Positions 8,502-16,593 of a stretch of 64,000 nt of DNA are shown here, in pieces (the stretch's first letter is position 1; the number at the start of each line of letters is the position of its first letter). The stretch is taken from positions 1 through 64,000 of the forward strand of contig CALAHN010000136.1 of NCBI GenBank assembly GCA_937891825.1, given 5' to 3'. A program made the position numbers and the translations under genes. This stretch comes from an uncultured Alphaproteobacteria bacterium (GTDB taxonomy: Bacteria; Pseudomonadota; Alphaproteobacteria; Bin95). The notes beneath the pieces are model-generated. The model had not been told where the DNA came from. It made no database searches and saw only the letters and a program-made list of their open reading frames with translations.

Positions 8502-9314
8502 CTATTCGCCGCGTGTGTCAGTTTTTGTGAGAATGATCAGCGAGGACTGATTTTTCTGGGAAGACTCGAATCCCAGCGGCCCTTCATGCTGGATCGGATA
8601 GCCCAAATAGCGCACGGCAGGCAGGAGCGTGCGGATATAGTCGTCGCGCACCAACTTCAGGCGTTGCGCGCCGCGCGCATATTCCCAGACGGGTTCGATC
8701 ATCACGACCCGGCTGATCGCGCGGTCCCAAAGCCCGGCCACGGCCTGCACCGCAGCGTATGGGATTTGCTCAAGGCAATGCATGCTGAACACAAGGTCAT
8801 ATTGGGCTTTTTGCGCGTCGGGCGTCGGGTCGGTGATGGATTCGACCCAGGTTTCGATGCCGACCAGACGGTCGCCGAAGTAGTCTCGCGCGACATTGAG
8901 CCGCCCGGAAGAAATATCGATACCCTTCAGGACGATCCGGTCGCCATACCGCTCGGTTAGTTCGATCAGATTGATGCAATTGCCGCAGCCGACCTCCAGG
9001 ATCGAGACGCGGTCTTGCACGGCGAGCAGACCGTCAATCTCGCGGACGATCGGCTCCAGATACTTCATGCGGGCTTCGCGTTCCGTCGCCCAGATATTGC
9101 GCCCGCCGGACCGGCACAAACGCTTGCGATCGTTGTAGTAGTCGCGCTGTTCCTTGGCGTCGATCGCATCGTAGAGATCGCGCGACGTGATCGGAATCTT
9201 CCAGGGGTTCCGCTTGCTCGCGAAATGCGGCAGCAACTTCGCCAGTTGCTCGACGTAGTTCACGCGGTCAAGCAGCCAAGGGAATTGGCCGATGAGCGAA
9301 TGCTTGAGCCCCAT
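8502..9314 (-). CDS. SAM-dependent class I methyltransferase
   Basis: 270 residues. The SAM-binding motif I is ILEVGCGNCIN (about residues 100-110), followed by an acidic GIDIS strand (motif II) and a YDLVFSMHCLEQIP stretch (motif IV/post-IV). The first ~90 residues are a basic helical region of unknown purpose. A good ribosome site (AAGGACATTCG) precedes the ATG. Members of this fold methylate small molecules, sugars or lipids; nothing identifies the target. The gene sits alone between the RND run and the fusion-protein gene, and its upstream region is noticeably more AT-rich than neighbours, which hints at, but does not prove, later acquisition. Confidence 0.75.
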   Translation of the reverse strand: MGLKHSLIGQFPWLLDRVNYVEQLAKLLPHFASKRNPWKIPITSRDLYDAIDAKEQRDYYNDRKRLCRSGGRNIWATEREARMKYLEPIVREIDGLLAVQDRVSILEVGCGNCINLIELTERYGDRIVLKGIDISSGRLNVARDYFGDRLVGIETWVESITDPTPDAQKAQYDLVFSMHCLEQIPYAAVQAVAGLWDRAISRVVMIEPVWEYARGAQRLKLVRDDYIRTLLPAVRYLGYPIQHEGPLGFESSQKNQSSLIILTKTDTRGE

Positions 9315-9521
9315 CGAATGTCCTTTCGACCATGCTCTATCTTATTGATATCGATCTAATTATCCAACTTTAGACGATTCCGCCTAAGGTTGGTTTGATC
9401 TAGGCGCGCCAGTTGCTGGGCCGCTTGTAGCGCCTTGGCCAGCGTTCCGCCAACGCTTTACCCATAATTTTGGATCGAGCAGGCCGCGGAAAAGCTCCGC
9501 GCCCTGATCTATCTTATTGAT
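9315..9521. repeat. Intergenic region with a 13-bp direct repeat
   Basis: The 13-mer CTATCTTATTGAT occurs at 9337-9349 and again at 9509-9521, the second copy abutting the stop codon of the gene that ends at 9522. Both copies are followed by TCTAA-like sequence, so the spacer of ~160 bp is bracketed by similar ends. No gene is evident in the spacer; the longest frame (about 20 codons on the minus strand, ending at 9400) is too short to support. It could be the footprint of a small insertion or duplication. Confidence 0.45.
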
Positions 9522-10976
9522 CTAACCCCGGATCGGTTTCGCCACCGGCACGCTGCCGCGGTCGCCGGAAGCCGACCAGCCGGCGATGATGCCGGAGAAC
9601 ATGCCGGCGCCGCCGCCTGCGCGGACCAGCATCAGGCCGCCGTCCCGGAATTTCTTCACGGTCTTGCCGCGCATGCCGACGCCCAGGCCCTCGGCGATGC
9701 CGTCTTCGCCCTGGATCAGGGGATCGGCCGGGCCGGTGGTCAACGCGGTCAGGCGCGCCAGGAGATCGGCCTTCGACCACCCGGCCGCCTTGAAGGTGCG
9801 TTCATGTTCCGGGCAAACGACGAGGATCGCGTCGGCGGCGGGCCAGGCTTTGACATTGTTGATCGCCTTCAAGCTTGCCGCCATCGACCGGGCGAGGCTT
9901 TCCGGCTCGCGGCTTTTCTGATCGACGACGCCCTGCAGGCCGTAACCGGCGAAAGCCGTCACGACATTGTCGCCCGCCTTGAAGCCGAAATCGGTCGCGA
10001 GCGGCGTCCAGATGGAGCCGGCTTCGTCTTCGCAGAAGCAATAGGAGAGCTTGCCCGGATTGCCGAGCGCCGCGCGGTCGATGCCGCCCGGCTTGCCGCC
10101 GCCGACATTGCGCACGATCAACTGCACCGCACGACCAATGGTCAGGTTGGCGCGGTTGCCCTGGCCGAGCGCATTGTGCTTGCCGTTCATGCCGATGCGC
10201 TGGGCGATCGGGCCGTTCACGATCAGCACCGGCCCGACATACATCGTCGTCGCAAGCACGCCGTGGATGTTGAAGGCCGGATCGAGCACTGCTTCGAGCG
10301 CCGCCAGCACGACCGGGAAATACTCAGGCTTGCACCCGGCCATGACCGCATTGATCGCGGCTTTCTCGACCGAGCAGGGATCGAGGTTCGGGGGCACGAT
10401 GCCGACGATCTCGTCCGCCGCCCTGGACGTTCCTTCCAGCATGGCGAGCACGCGGGCTTCCGTCGGCGGGGTGACAGGCAGGCCGTCGGACCAGCCGCGC
10501 TCGAACGCCGCTTCGATCGGGTCCTCGGCGCTGCCGAGATCGATGCGCCGGGCATTGAGCCCGGTCTCGCCATAGCGGATCCTGAGCAGTCGGTTGGCCG
10601 CCGGTTCGACATTGGCGGCGCCGCAGCCGGGCCGGGTCGGCGGCAGGTCGAGGCCGACGGGCTGGCCCGCGACGCGCGCCCATTCCGCCCGGTCCCAGCC
10701 ATATGTCCGGTCGACTTCCCGCCCGCCTTCGACCCGAACCAGCGTCGGCACGATTTCGACGTTGAGGCGGTAGGAGGCGTCGAGGTCGCGGTCGTCGCGG
10801 ACGGCCTTGACCGCTTCCGGGAAGGTCGGGTCGTCCTGGCTGTAGACCGTGACGGCGCCGCTCGCCTGCAAGCCCGCGAGGACCGGGCCGACCAGATCGC
10901 AGGTCGGGCAATCCCGCTTGACGACCGCGATCAGGCCGTCGCCCGCCGCGCTGAAAATCGATGCCGCATCCGCCAT
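9522..10976 (-). CDS. Thioredoxin-like domain fused to a large domain of unknown function
   Basis: 484 residues from the ATG at 10976, which has a GGAG ribosome site 8 nt upstream; an ATG 60 nt earlier lacks one. Residues 1-~115 look thioredoxin-like: VVKRDCPTC puts a CxxC at 23-26, followed by a helix and a cis-Pro-like VPTLVR strand. The remaining ~360 residues include ERGWSDGLPVTPPTE, NAVMAGCKPEYFPVV and YVGPVLIVNGPIAQRIGMN. I recall this domain from proteins that sit beside, or are annotated with, the 'UGSC (seleno)protein' family, but I cannot verify that and no reaction is known to me. Soluble, no signal peptide. A redox role through CPTC is inference. Confidence 0.7.
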   Translation of the reverse strand: MADAASIFSAAGDGLIAVVKRDCPTCDLVGPVLAGLQASGAVTVYSQDDPTFPEAVKAVRDDRDLDASYRLNVEIVPTLVRVEGGREVDRTYGWDRAEWARVAGQPVGLDLPPTRPGCGAANVEPAANRLLRIRYGETGLNARRIDLGSAEDPIEAAFERGWSDGLPVTPPTEARVLAMLEGTSRAADEIVGIVPPNLDPCSVEKAAINAVMAGCKPEYFPVVLAALEAVLDPAFNIHGVLATTMYVGPVLIVNGPIAQRIGMNGKHNALGQGNRANLTIGRAVQLIVRNVGGGKPGGIDRAALGNPGKLSYCFCEDEAGSIWTPLATDFGFKAGDNVVTAFAGYGLQGVVDQKSREPESLARSMAASLKAINNVKAWPAADAILVVCPEHERTFKAAGWSKADLLARLTALTTGPADPLIQGEDGIAEGLGVGMRGKTVKKFRDGGLMLVRAGGGAGMFSGIIAGWSASGDRGSVPVAKPIRG

Positions 10977-11060
10977 GGCGCGCTCCGTTAAGCAGTTCCG
11001 GCTTGAGTATCGCGCGGTCGGGGCGCGCCTGTCCATGAAGGGCGCGCATGGGGCAGGGCG

Positions 11061-11858
11061 TCAGGCAAGGCGGCGGCGGCCGCGGGCGGCGCGGAGGACC
11101 GTCAGACCGAGGTTCCAGCCGACGCAAAGCGCCAGGGCCGAGCCGAGCGCCAGGCCCGAGCCGTGCAGCGGGGGGAGGACGGTCAAGGCCGTCAACGCCA
11201 GCACGAAGCCGATCATCCCCGGGATGCCGTTCGCCAGGATCGCCGAACAGGCGCCGCCGCCGGACCGGGCATAGACCACGACCGACATGCTGAGCCAGAT
11301 GACGGGGATGACGGCCGCGACCCCGGCCACGGTCGGGCCAAGCAGGCGCCCGGCGGTCAGCGCCGCCGCGATCACGGCGACGACCGCCGCCACCCGAAGC
11401 GCGATATCGAAGAGGCCGCGCCGGCGCCGGATCGCCGCCCCGCCCGCCCGAAGCGGCGCTGAAAGCGGCAGGCAAACGCCATAGGCCAGGACGTTCGCCA
11501 GAAGCGCCGCGGCGAGGCCGATGTCGAGATAGAGGAACAGCGCCGCCGCCCCAAGCCAGACCGGAAACGCCGCCGCGATCGCCGCAAGGATGCCGTGCCG
11601 GCGGACGACGAGCGCCGCGACCAGCAGAAAGGGCGCGACGGCGGCGTTCAGGGCGAGCGCCATCAGCGCGCTTTTTGCCAGGAACGCCGGGCCATGCTCC
11701 ATGGCGAGAAACAGAAAGGCGGGACCGGCGGAAATCGGCAGCGCCGCGATCATCGCGCCGATGAAGGCGCCCGCCCGCTCGGCGATCAGCGTCGCCAGCA
11801 GCACGACGGCCGCCGTCGCCGCCAGTTTTACGGCGAACGCCAGGTCCAGGAATTCCAA
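11061..11858 (-). CDS. Unknown integral membrane protein, about 8-9 helices
   Basis: 265 residues, almost entirely hydrophobic segments rich in Ala, Leu and Val separated by short charged loops (for example RRHG near 90 and RAGGAAIRRRRG near 145). The AALPISAGPAFLFLA and NGIPGMIGFVLALTAL segments contain helix-breaking Gly/Pro pairs in the middle of membrane helices, in equivalent places of the two halves, suggesting an internally duplicated transporter or exporter. I do not recognise the family. It lies 82 nt after the alcohol dehydrogenase gene and could be the last gene of that minus-strand run, or a separate unit preceding the thioredoxin-like fusion gene. Confidence 0.6.
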   Translation of the reverse strand: MEFLDLAFAVKLAATAAVVLLATLIAERAGAFIGAMIAALPISAGPAFLFLAMEHGPAFLAKSALMALALNAAVAPFLLVAALVVRRHGILAAIAAAFPVWLGAAALFLYLDIGLAAALLANVLAYGVCLPLSAPLRAGGAAIRRRRGLFDIALRVAAVVAVIAAALTAGRLLGPTVAGVAAVIPVIWLSMSVVVYARSGGGACSAILANGIPGMIGFVLALTALTVLPPLHGSGLALGSALALCVGWNLGLTVLRAARGRRRLA

Positions 11859-11940
11859 GGGGGCGGCTCCCGTTCAGATCGAGGCGCGTCCAGGCGGCCG
11901 CGCCGCAAGGCGGATCGGACGATCGGCTTCGATATTGGTT

Positions 11941-12975
11941 TCAGGCGGTCAGCAGGATCGGCTTCAGGGCGCGGCCGGCGACGATGGCCTCGAAGCCCTC
12001 CACCGCGCGGTCGAGCGGCAGGATCGGGTCCGCCAGCATCGCGATATCGACGCGCTTGTCGGCCAAAAGCTCGACCGCCAGGTCCCAGTCCTGCCAGAGC
12101 CGCCGGCCATGGATGCCATAGATCGAGACGCCCGTGCGCAGCAGCGCGTTGACGTCGAGCGCATGGGGCGCGTTCGGGCCGGCGACGAGGCGGATGTCGG
12201 CCATCCGGTCGGCCGAGGCCAGGACGGCGTCCAGCCCCGCCGCGACGCCGGAATATTCGATGGCGACATCGACGCCGAAGCCGTCGCCCAGGGCTTTCGC
12301 GGCGGCGACCACGTCCGCATTGGCGGGATCGACGGTCGCGTCCGCGCCCATCTGGCCCGCCAGCTTCAGGCGGAGCGGGTTCGGGTCCGCCGCCAGGATG
12401 CGCCGGGCGCCGAGCGCCCGGGCGGCGGCGACGGTCATCAGGCCGATGGGGCCGCAGCCGTTGATCAGCACGGTCTTGCCGGCGACGCCGCGCTGGGCCA
12501 TGCAGGCATGCACCGCGATGCCGAAAGGCTCGATCATGGCGGCGGTCCGGTCGTCCAGCCGGTCCGGCACCGGCCGGGCGATCTGGGCCGGGACCGTGAC
12601 CCAATCCGCGAACCCGCCGTCGATGGAAATGCCGGGATAGGCCAGGCTGGCGCAAAGATGGGCGTCGCCCCGGCGGCAATACCGGCACTGGCCGCAGAAG
12701 ATGTGGGATTCCAGGCTGACCCGGTCGCCGACCGCGAGGCCGGACACGCCGGCGCCGAGCTCCTCGATCCGGCCGGTCGCCTCATGCCCCAGGATCCGGG
12801 GCGGGGCGACGCGCGGCCGCATCCGGGGCGTCCAGTTGTAGATCGCCATGTCGGTGCCGCAGATGCCCGCGGCCGCGACGCGGATCAGGACTTCGCCCGG
12901 CCCGGCCGACGGCTTCGGCGCATCGATCATGCCCACACTGGCTTCGGCTTTGGCGAGTTTCGCGAGCGCGCGCAT
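11941..12975 (-). CDS. Zinc-dependent alcohol dehydrogenase (threonine dehydrogenase-like MDR)
   Basis: 344 residues, medium-chain dehydrogenase. Catalytic-zinc residues are in GICGTD (~38-43) and GHEATGRIEELG (~63); the structural zinc site is CGQCRYCRRGDAHLC (~94-108). The cofactor motif is GCGPIGLM (~170). The IEPFGIAVHA and SIYGIHGRRLWQDW segments resemble L-threonine 3-dehydrogenase and sugar-alcohol dehydrogenases, so it oxidises a secondary alcohol with NAD(P); the substrate is not readable. It follows the oxygenase beta subunit by 14 nt, suggesting it dehydrogenates a downstream or cis-diol product in the same catabolic operon. Complete at both ends. Confidence 0.85.
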   Translation of the reverse strand: MRALAKLAKAEASVGMIDAPKPSAGPGEVLIRVAAAGICGTDMAIYNWTPRMRPRVAPPRILGHEATGRIEELGAGVSGLAVGDRVSLESHIFCGQCRYCRRGDAHLCASLAYPGISIDGGFADWVTVPAQIARPVPDRLDDRTAAMIEPFGIAVHACMAQRGVAGKTVLINGCGPIGLMTVAAARALGARRILAADPNPLRLKLAGQMGADATVDPANADVVAAAKALGDGFGVDVAIEYSGVAAGLDAVLASADRMADIRLVAGPNAPHALDVNALLRTGVSIYGIHGRRLWQDWDLAVELLADKRVDIAMLADPILPLDRAVEGFEAIVAGRALKPILLTA

Positions 12976-12989
12976 GGGCCGGCGTCTCC

Positions 12990-13517
12990 TCAGACGTTGT
13001 AGATGTCGAGCGGGATATCGACCCGGTCGTTCAGGAACGTGATGTGCTTCCGGCCGATCTTCAGCGTCCCGTCGGGCTCGCGGATCAGCGTGTAGTCATA
13101 ACGCCCGCCATGGCTGCGCGGCCCCTTGCGGTCAGCGTATTGATGGACGGTCCAACTGCAGGTCGCCTCGATGCGCGGGCCGGCGGCATTGAGGATCAGC
13201 ACATTGCCGATGACGTGGGCGCTCCGCGGCATCGGCGTCGAGGCATAGCTGTCGCGGGTATTGATCCGGTAGACGCGGTCGTCGAGGCCGGTCTTGTCGG
13301 GAAAGTGGATCAGGTAAAGCTCCTGGGTCGGGTCGGTCGCGAGCGTCGTCTCGTCGATCCAGGCGGGGATCGCGAATTCGGCGTCGTCCCGGAACAGGGC
13401 GAGCCAGTCCTCAAAGCGGCGCATGTCGAGCAGATAGGCGTCCTGGTAGATCAGCCGCTCGACCTCGTGTTGCAGTTTCAGGTCGGCGTCGGTGACCGAG
13501 CTTGCAAGAGCGTTCAT
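12990..13517 (-). CDS. Ring-hydroxylating dioxygenase, small (beta) subunit
   Basis: 175 residues, the usual size of the beta subunit in Rieske oxygenases such as benzoate and anthranilate dioxygenases. It has the SnoaL/NTF2-like cone fold: EVERLIYQDAYLLDMRRFEDWL forms the first helices, followed by RYDYTLIREPDGTLKIGRK in the late strands and a VDIPLDIYNV end characteristic of the family. Its role is structural, stabilising the alpha hexamer or trimer. It overlaps the alpha-subunit gene by 4 nt, so the two products are made in step. No substrate specificity resides in this subunit. Confidence 0.88.
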   Translation of the reverse strand: MNALASSVTDADLKLQHEVERLIYQDAYLLDMRRFEDWLALFRDDAEFAIPAWIDETTLATDPTQELYLIHFPDKTGLDDRVYRINTRDSYASTPMPRSAHVIGNVLILNAAGPRIEATCSWTVHQYADRKGPRSHGGRYDYTLIREPDGTLKIGRKHITFLNDRVDIPLDIYNV

Positions 13518-14851
13518 GGCCGGGCCGCCATCAGGTCGCGCCAGCGGCGATACTGGCCAAGGAAGATCGTCTCCAGGTCCCAGGGCGTATTGCGGCCGAC
13601 GGGGCTGATGTCGATCGTCCGGGCATGGGGGTCGGGGCCGGACGCCGCCGTCGCCATGCCGCGGTCGAACGGCGACCAGCGGGCGAGGCGGCCGCCGACG
13701 CCGGCCTGCGTATCCTCGAGCGCCACGGAATCGTCCGGCGTGGCGAGGCCGCTCGTCAGGAAGAAGTCCCGGAATTTATTCAGGCGGGCGGTCCGCGCCT
13801 GCCGGCTCTCGCCCCTGGGCGCGATGCAATAGACGCGGATTTCGGTGCGGTCGGGGCCGAGCGGGCGGATGATCCGGATCTGGGTCGAGGATTGATCCAT
13901 CAAAAACAGGTTCGGATAGAGCAGCAGGTTGCGGCCGCGCCCGACCATCCAGTTCCATTTGTCCTGGCCGACGATGGGCAGCAGCCGGTCCTTGGCCTCA
14001 TAAAGCGGCGCCGCCTCGGGCGCGCCCCGGTCGGACCAGATCACGTTGTGGCCGTTGCCAAGGTCGTAGCAGGCGGTTTCGACCGCGCCGTCGTCGAAGC
14101 GGGCGTTCTCGGTCAGCTTCATGCCGGAAGCGCCGGAAAGCTCGTTCCGGCGGCGCACCGTCTGCGCGAAATTGCGGTGGACGACGCCGACATGATAGCC
14201 GTCGACGCCGTTCTCGACCTGGAGCTTCCAGTTGCAGTCGACGATATAGGCGGCCGAGCCCGGCAGCACTTCCATGCCCTCAGGCGACTGGTCCGCCAGC
14301 ATGTCGATGAACGGCCTGGCGTCGCCCAGATGCTCGGACAGCGGCGGGGCGTCCGGGTTCAGGCTGGCGAAGACGAAGCCCTTGTAGCTCTCGACATGGG
14401 GAATTGCGGTCAGGTTGTAGCAGGCCTTGTCGACGCCGTTCGGAAAGCCGATCGCCTCGTCCTTGATGCGGACGCACTGGCCGTCGGACTTGAAGGTCCA
14501 GCCGTGATAGCGGCAGACCAGAATGCGGGCGTTGCCCTGGCGGCTCGCGGTCAGAAGCGCGCCGCGATGGGAGCAGGCATTGATGACGCCGGCGACGCGG
14601 CCATCGTCCAGCCGGTTGATGATGACCGGCTGGCGGCCGATCTCGGTCCAGAGGTAATCGCCGGGCTTCGCGATCTGGCTCTCGTGGGCGACATAGAGCC
14701 AGGTCGTCTCGAAGATGCGCTCCATCTCCGCTGCATAGACGGCCGGGTCGTCATACATGCGCCGGTCGATCCGGAAGGCGCCGTCGCTGGCGCGGTCGTC
14801 GACCATCTCGGCGAAGGCATGGCCCGTCTTGGGGCCGCTGGCGTCGGGCAT
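13514..14851 (-). CDS. Ring-hydroxylating dioxygenase, large (alpha) subunit, Rieske type
   Basis: 445 residues. The Rieske [2Fe-2S] ligands are Cys93/His95 (ACSHRG) and Cys113/His116 (CRYHGW). The mononuclear iron site is in NGVDGYHVGVVH (two His spaced by four residues), with a later Asp in LFLMDQSS. The layout resembles AntA/BenA-type benzoate and anthranilate dioxygenases, which insert two oxygen atoms into an aromatic ring using electrons from a reductase. No reductase or ferredoxin gene is adjacent, so that component must be encoded elsewhere. Gene order on the minus strand is MFS, EthD, alpha, beta, alcohol dehydrogenase with gaps of 11-14 nt. Aromatic-acid substrate is inferred from the family. 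Confidence 0.9.
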   Translation of the reverse strand: MPDASGPKTGHAFAEMVDDRASDGAFRIDRRMYDDPAVYAAEMERIFETTWLYVAHESQIAKPGDYLWTEIGRQPVIINRLDDGRVAGVINACSHRGALLTASRQGNARILVCRYHGWTFKSDGQCVRIKDEAIGFPNGVDKACYNLTAIPHVESYKGFVFASLNPDAPPLSEHLGDARPFIDMLADQSPEGMEVLPGSAAYIVDCNWKLQVENGVDGYHVGVVHRNFAQTVRRRNELSGASGMKLTENARFDDGAVETACYDLGNGHNVIWSDRGAPEAAPLYEAKDRLLPIVGQDKWNWMVGRGRNLLLYPNLFLMDQSSTQIRIIRPLGPDRTEIRVYCIAPRGESRQARTARLNKFRDFFLTSGLATPDDSVALEDTQAGVGGRLARWSPFDRGMATAASGPDPHARTIDISPVGRNTPWDLETIFLGQYRRWRDLMAARP

Positions 14852-14862
14852 CGAGCGTCTCC

Positions 14863-15201
14863 TCAGGCGTCGTCGATAATCACTTCTTCCTTGATCACGA
14901 AGGTCTTGATCTGGCCGATGATCAGCGCGCCGTCGGCGAACAGGCGCTGCGCTTCCGGCGAGGCGCTGGCTTTCGCCATGCTCGCCTCGTCATCGTACCA
15001 GAGCTCCGCGATGCCATCGACCTGGATGTCGGTCGTCTGGATGTCGGAGCGTTCGGACTCGGACTGGATATGGCTCTGTACATAGCGGCGGAGGCCCGGC
15101 ACGCCGATGGCGAGCGGGCCGTGGATTTCGCGCCAGTGCTTCACGAATTCCTCGTGGGTCAGGTGCGGTTTCCGGGTCAGCAGGGAGATGCGCTTGATCA
15201 T
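14863..15201 (-). CDS. EthD-domain protein
   Basis: 112 residues, one ferredoxin-like alpha-beta barrel half typical of EthD proteins: it starts MIKRISLLTRKPHLTHEEF, then KHWREIHGPLA with the conserved His, and a Trp-containing strand (AELWYDD). The original EthD is needed for ethyl tert-butyl ether degradation by a P450 system; other members act in polyketide and aromatic-compound metabolism, some as small lyases or cyclases. Here it sits between the MFS transporter and the oxygenase alpha subunit, 11 nt from each, so it likely handles an intermediate of the same catabolic route. No catalytic mechanism is readable. Confidence 0.82.
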   Translation of the reverse strand: MIKRISLLTRKPHLTHEEFVKHWREIHGPLAIGVPGLRRYVQSHIQSESERSDIQTTDIQVDGIAELWYDDEASMAKASASPEAQRLFADGALIIGQIKTFVIKEEVIIDDA

Positions 15202-15212
15202 TCCGATATCCT

Positions 15213-16466
15213 TCAGGCAGGGGCGGCGGCGGCGGCGGGCGGCGCGCCAAGATAGCGCTTTGCCCGCAGGAACAGCCAGACCGCGATGGCGAGGTTCAGG
15301 ACGTTCCAGCCGATGCCGTTCAGCACGGCGGCCTCATAGCTGCCGGTCCAGTCGTGGATTGCGCCCGAAAGCCAGCCGCCGAACGCCATGCCGAACAGCG
15401 TGAAGCTCATGACCGTGCCGATGCGCCAGCCCGCATCCTTCGCCGGGAAGGCGCCGCGCACGATCATGGCATAGGAGGGCACGATGCCGCCCTGGCTCAA
15501 CCCGAACAGGAACGACACCACGTAGAGCGGATAGAGGTCGTCGAACGGCAGGAACAGCATCAGCGCCAGCATCTGCAGGAACGATCCCAGGATCAGCGTG
15601 CGGAAGCCGCCGATCTTGTCTGAGATCCAGCCCGAGAGCAGGCGGCTGGCGACGCCCGCGGCCATCATCAGCGCCAGCATGTTGGCGCCGTGGACAGCGC
15701 CGAGGCCAAGGTCCGAGCAATAGGCCACGATGTGGACCTGGGGCATCGCCATCGCGACGCAGCAGGCGACGCCGGCGCAGCAAAGCGCGCCCTGCACGGT
15801 TTCCCGGTGCAGGCCGAACGGCCGCTTCGGCGCCGGAACCGTCCGCGCCTGGGACTCGATCGAAAGCGCCAGCGCCGGCCTTCGCAGCATCAGCGTCAGG
15901 GGCGGCATGGCGGTCAGGCAGAAGCAGCCGATCAGGAACAGCGCGTCCCGCCAGCCGACAGCGTCGATCAGCGCCTGGACGATCGGCGGCCAGATCGCGC
16001 CGGCGACATAATTGCCCGAGATCACGATGCCGATGGCGAAGCCGCGCCGCTTCTCGAACCAGAGCGAGGCGTCGGCGACCAGCGGCGAGAATGTCGCGGC
16101 CGCGCCGAGCAAGCCGATCGGCAGGCCGAACGCCAGGGCGTAGACCCAGAACGATCCCGCCATTGAGGCCATGATGAAGCCGGCGCCATAGATCAGGCTG
16201 GCGATAAAAATCGTCCGCGCCGTGCCGAACCGGGCGGTCGCCCAGCCATAGGCGATGCCGCCCGCGCCGAAGCCGATGGTGAAGAGCGTGTAGGGCAATG
16301 AGGCCTCGCCGCGGCTCAGGCCGAATTCCGTCGCGACCGGCAACAGCGCGACCGTGCAGGCGAACATGCCGAACCCGCCGAGCGTCATCAGCGCAAGGGC
16401 GGCCCACAGGCGCATCCAGGCATAGGCGCCGTCCGGCTCGGACGAGGCGAATAGGGAAGGAGACAT
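15213..16466 (-). CDS. MFS transporter, probable organic-acid uptake
   Basis: 417 residues from the ATG at 16466 (MSPSLFASS); longer starts would run into the divergent crotonase gene. Twelve hydrophobic helices are visible in two six-helix halves, with the MFS loop motif GWATARFGTART after helix 2 and GWISDKIGGFRT in the equivalent place of the second half. It resembles the OFA/MCT-like and aromatic-acid branches that bring carboxylates in with protons. As the first gene of the oxygenase run it probably imports the substrate. A 127-bp gap to the divergent crotonase gene at 16594 must carry both promoters. The transported compound is unknown. Confidence 0.83.
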   Translation of the reverse strand: MSPSLFASSEPDGAYAWMRLWAALALMTLGGFGMFACTVALLPVATEFGLSRGEASLPYTLFTIGFGAGGIAYGWATARFGTARTIFIASLIYGAGFIMASMAGSFWVYALAFGLPIGLLGAAATFSPLVADASLWFEKRRGFAIGIVISGNYVAGAIWPPIVQALIDAVGWRDALFLIGCFCLTAMPPLTLMLRRPALALSIESQARTVPAPKRPFGLHRETVQGALCCAGVACCVAMAMPQVHIVAYCSDLGLGAVHGANMLALMMAAGVASRLLSGWISDKIGGFRTLILGSFLQMLALMLFLPFDDLYPLYVVSFLFGLSQGGIVPSYAMIVRGAFPAKDAGWRIGTVMSFTLFGMAFGGWLSGAIHDWTGSYEAAVLNGIGWNVLNLAIAVWLFLRAKRYLGAPPAAAAAPA

Positions 16467-16593
16467 CGGCGGCGGCTCGAACTTTGCGGGGAGCGGGAGA
16501 GTGTACCGGCCGGCGCCTGAACGCAATTGCCGCTCGTCACCGGCGACGCAGGGGCTATGCTGCTCGGCAACCGGACCCAATGGAGCAAGCAGC

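Noticed and set aside
9522-10976. A selenocysteine codon in the thioredoxin-like fusion
   Set aside because: The frame has no internal TGA; the redox motif is plain CPTC.
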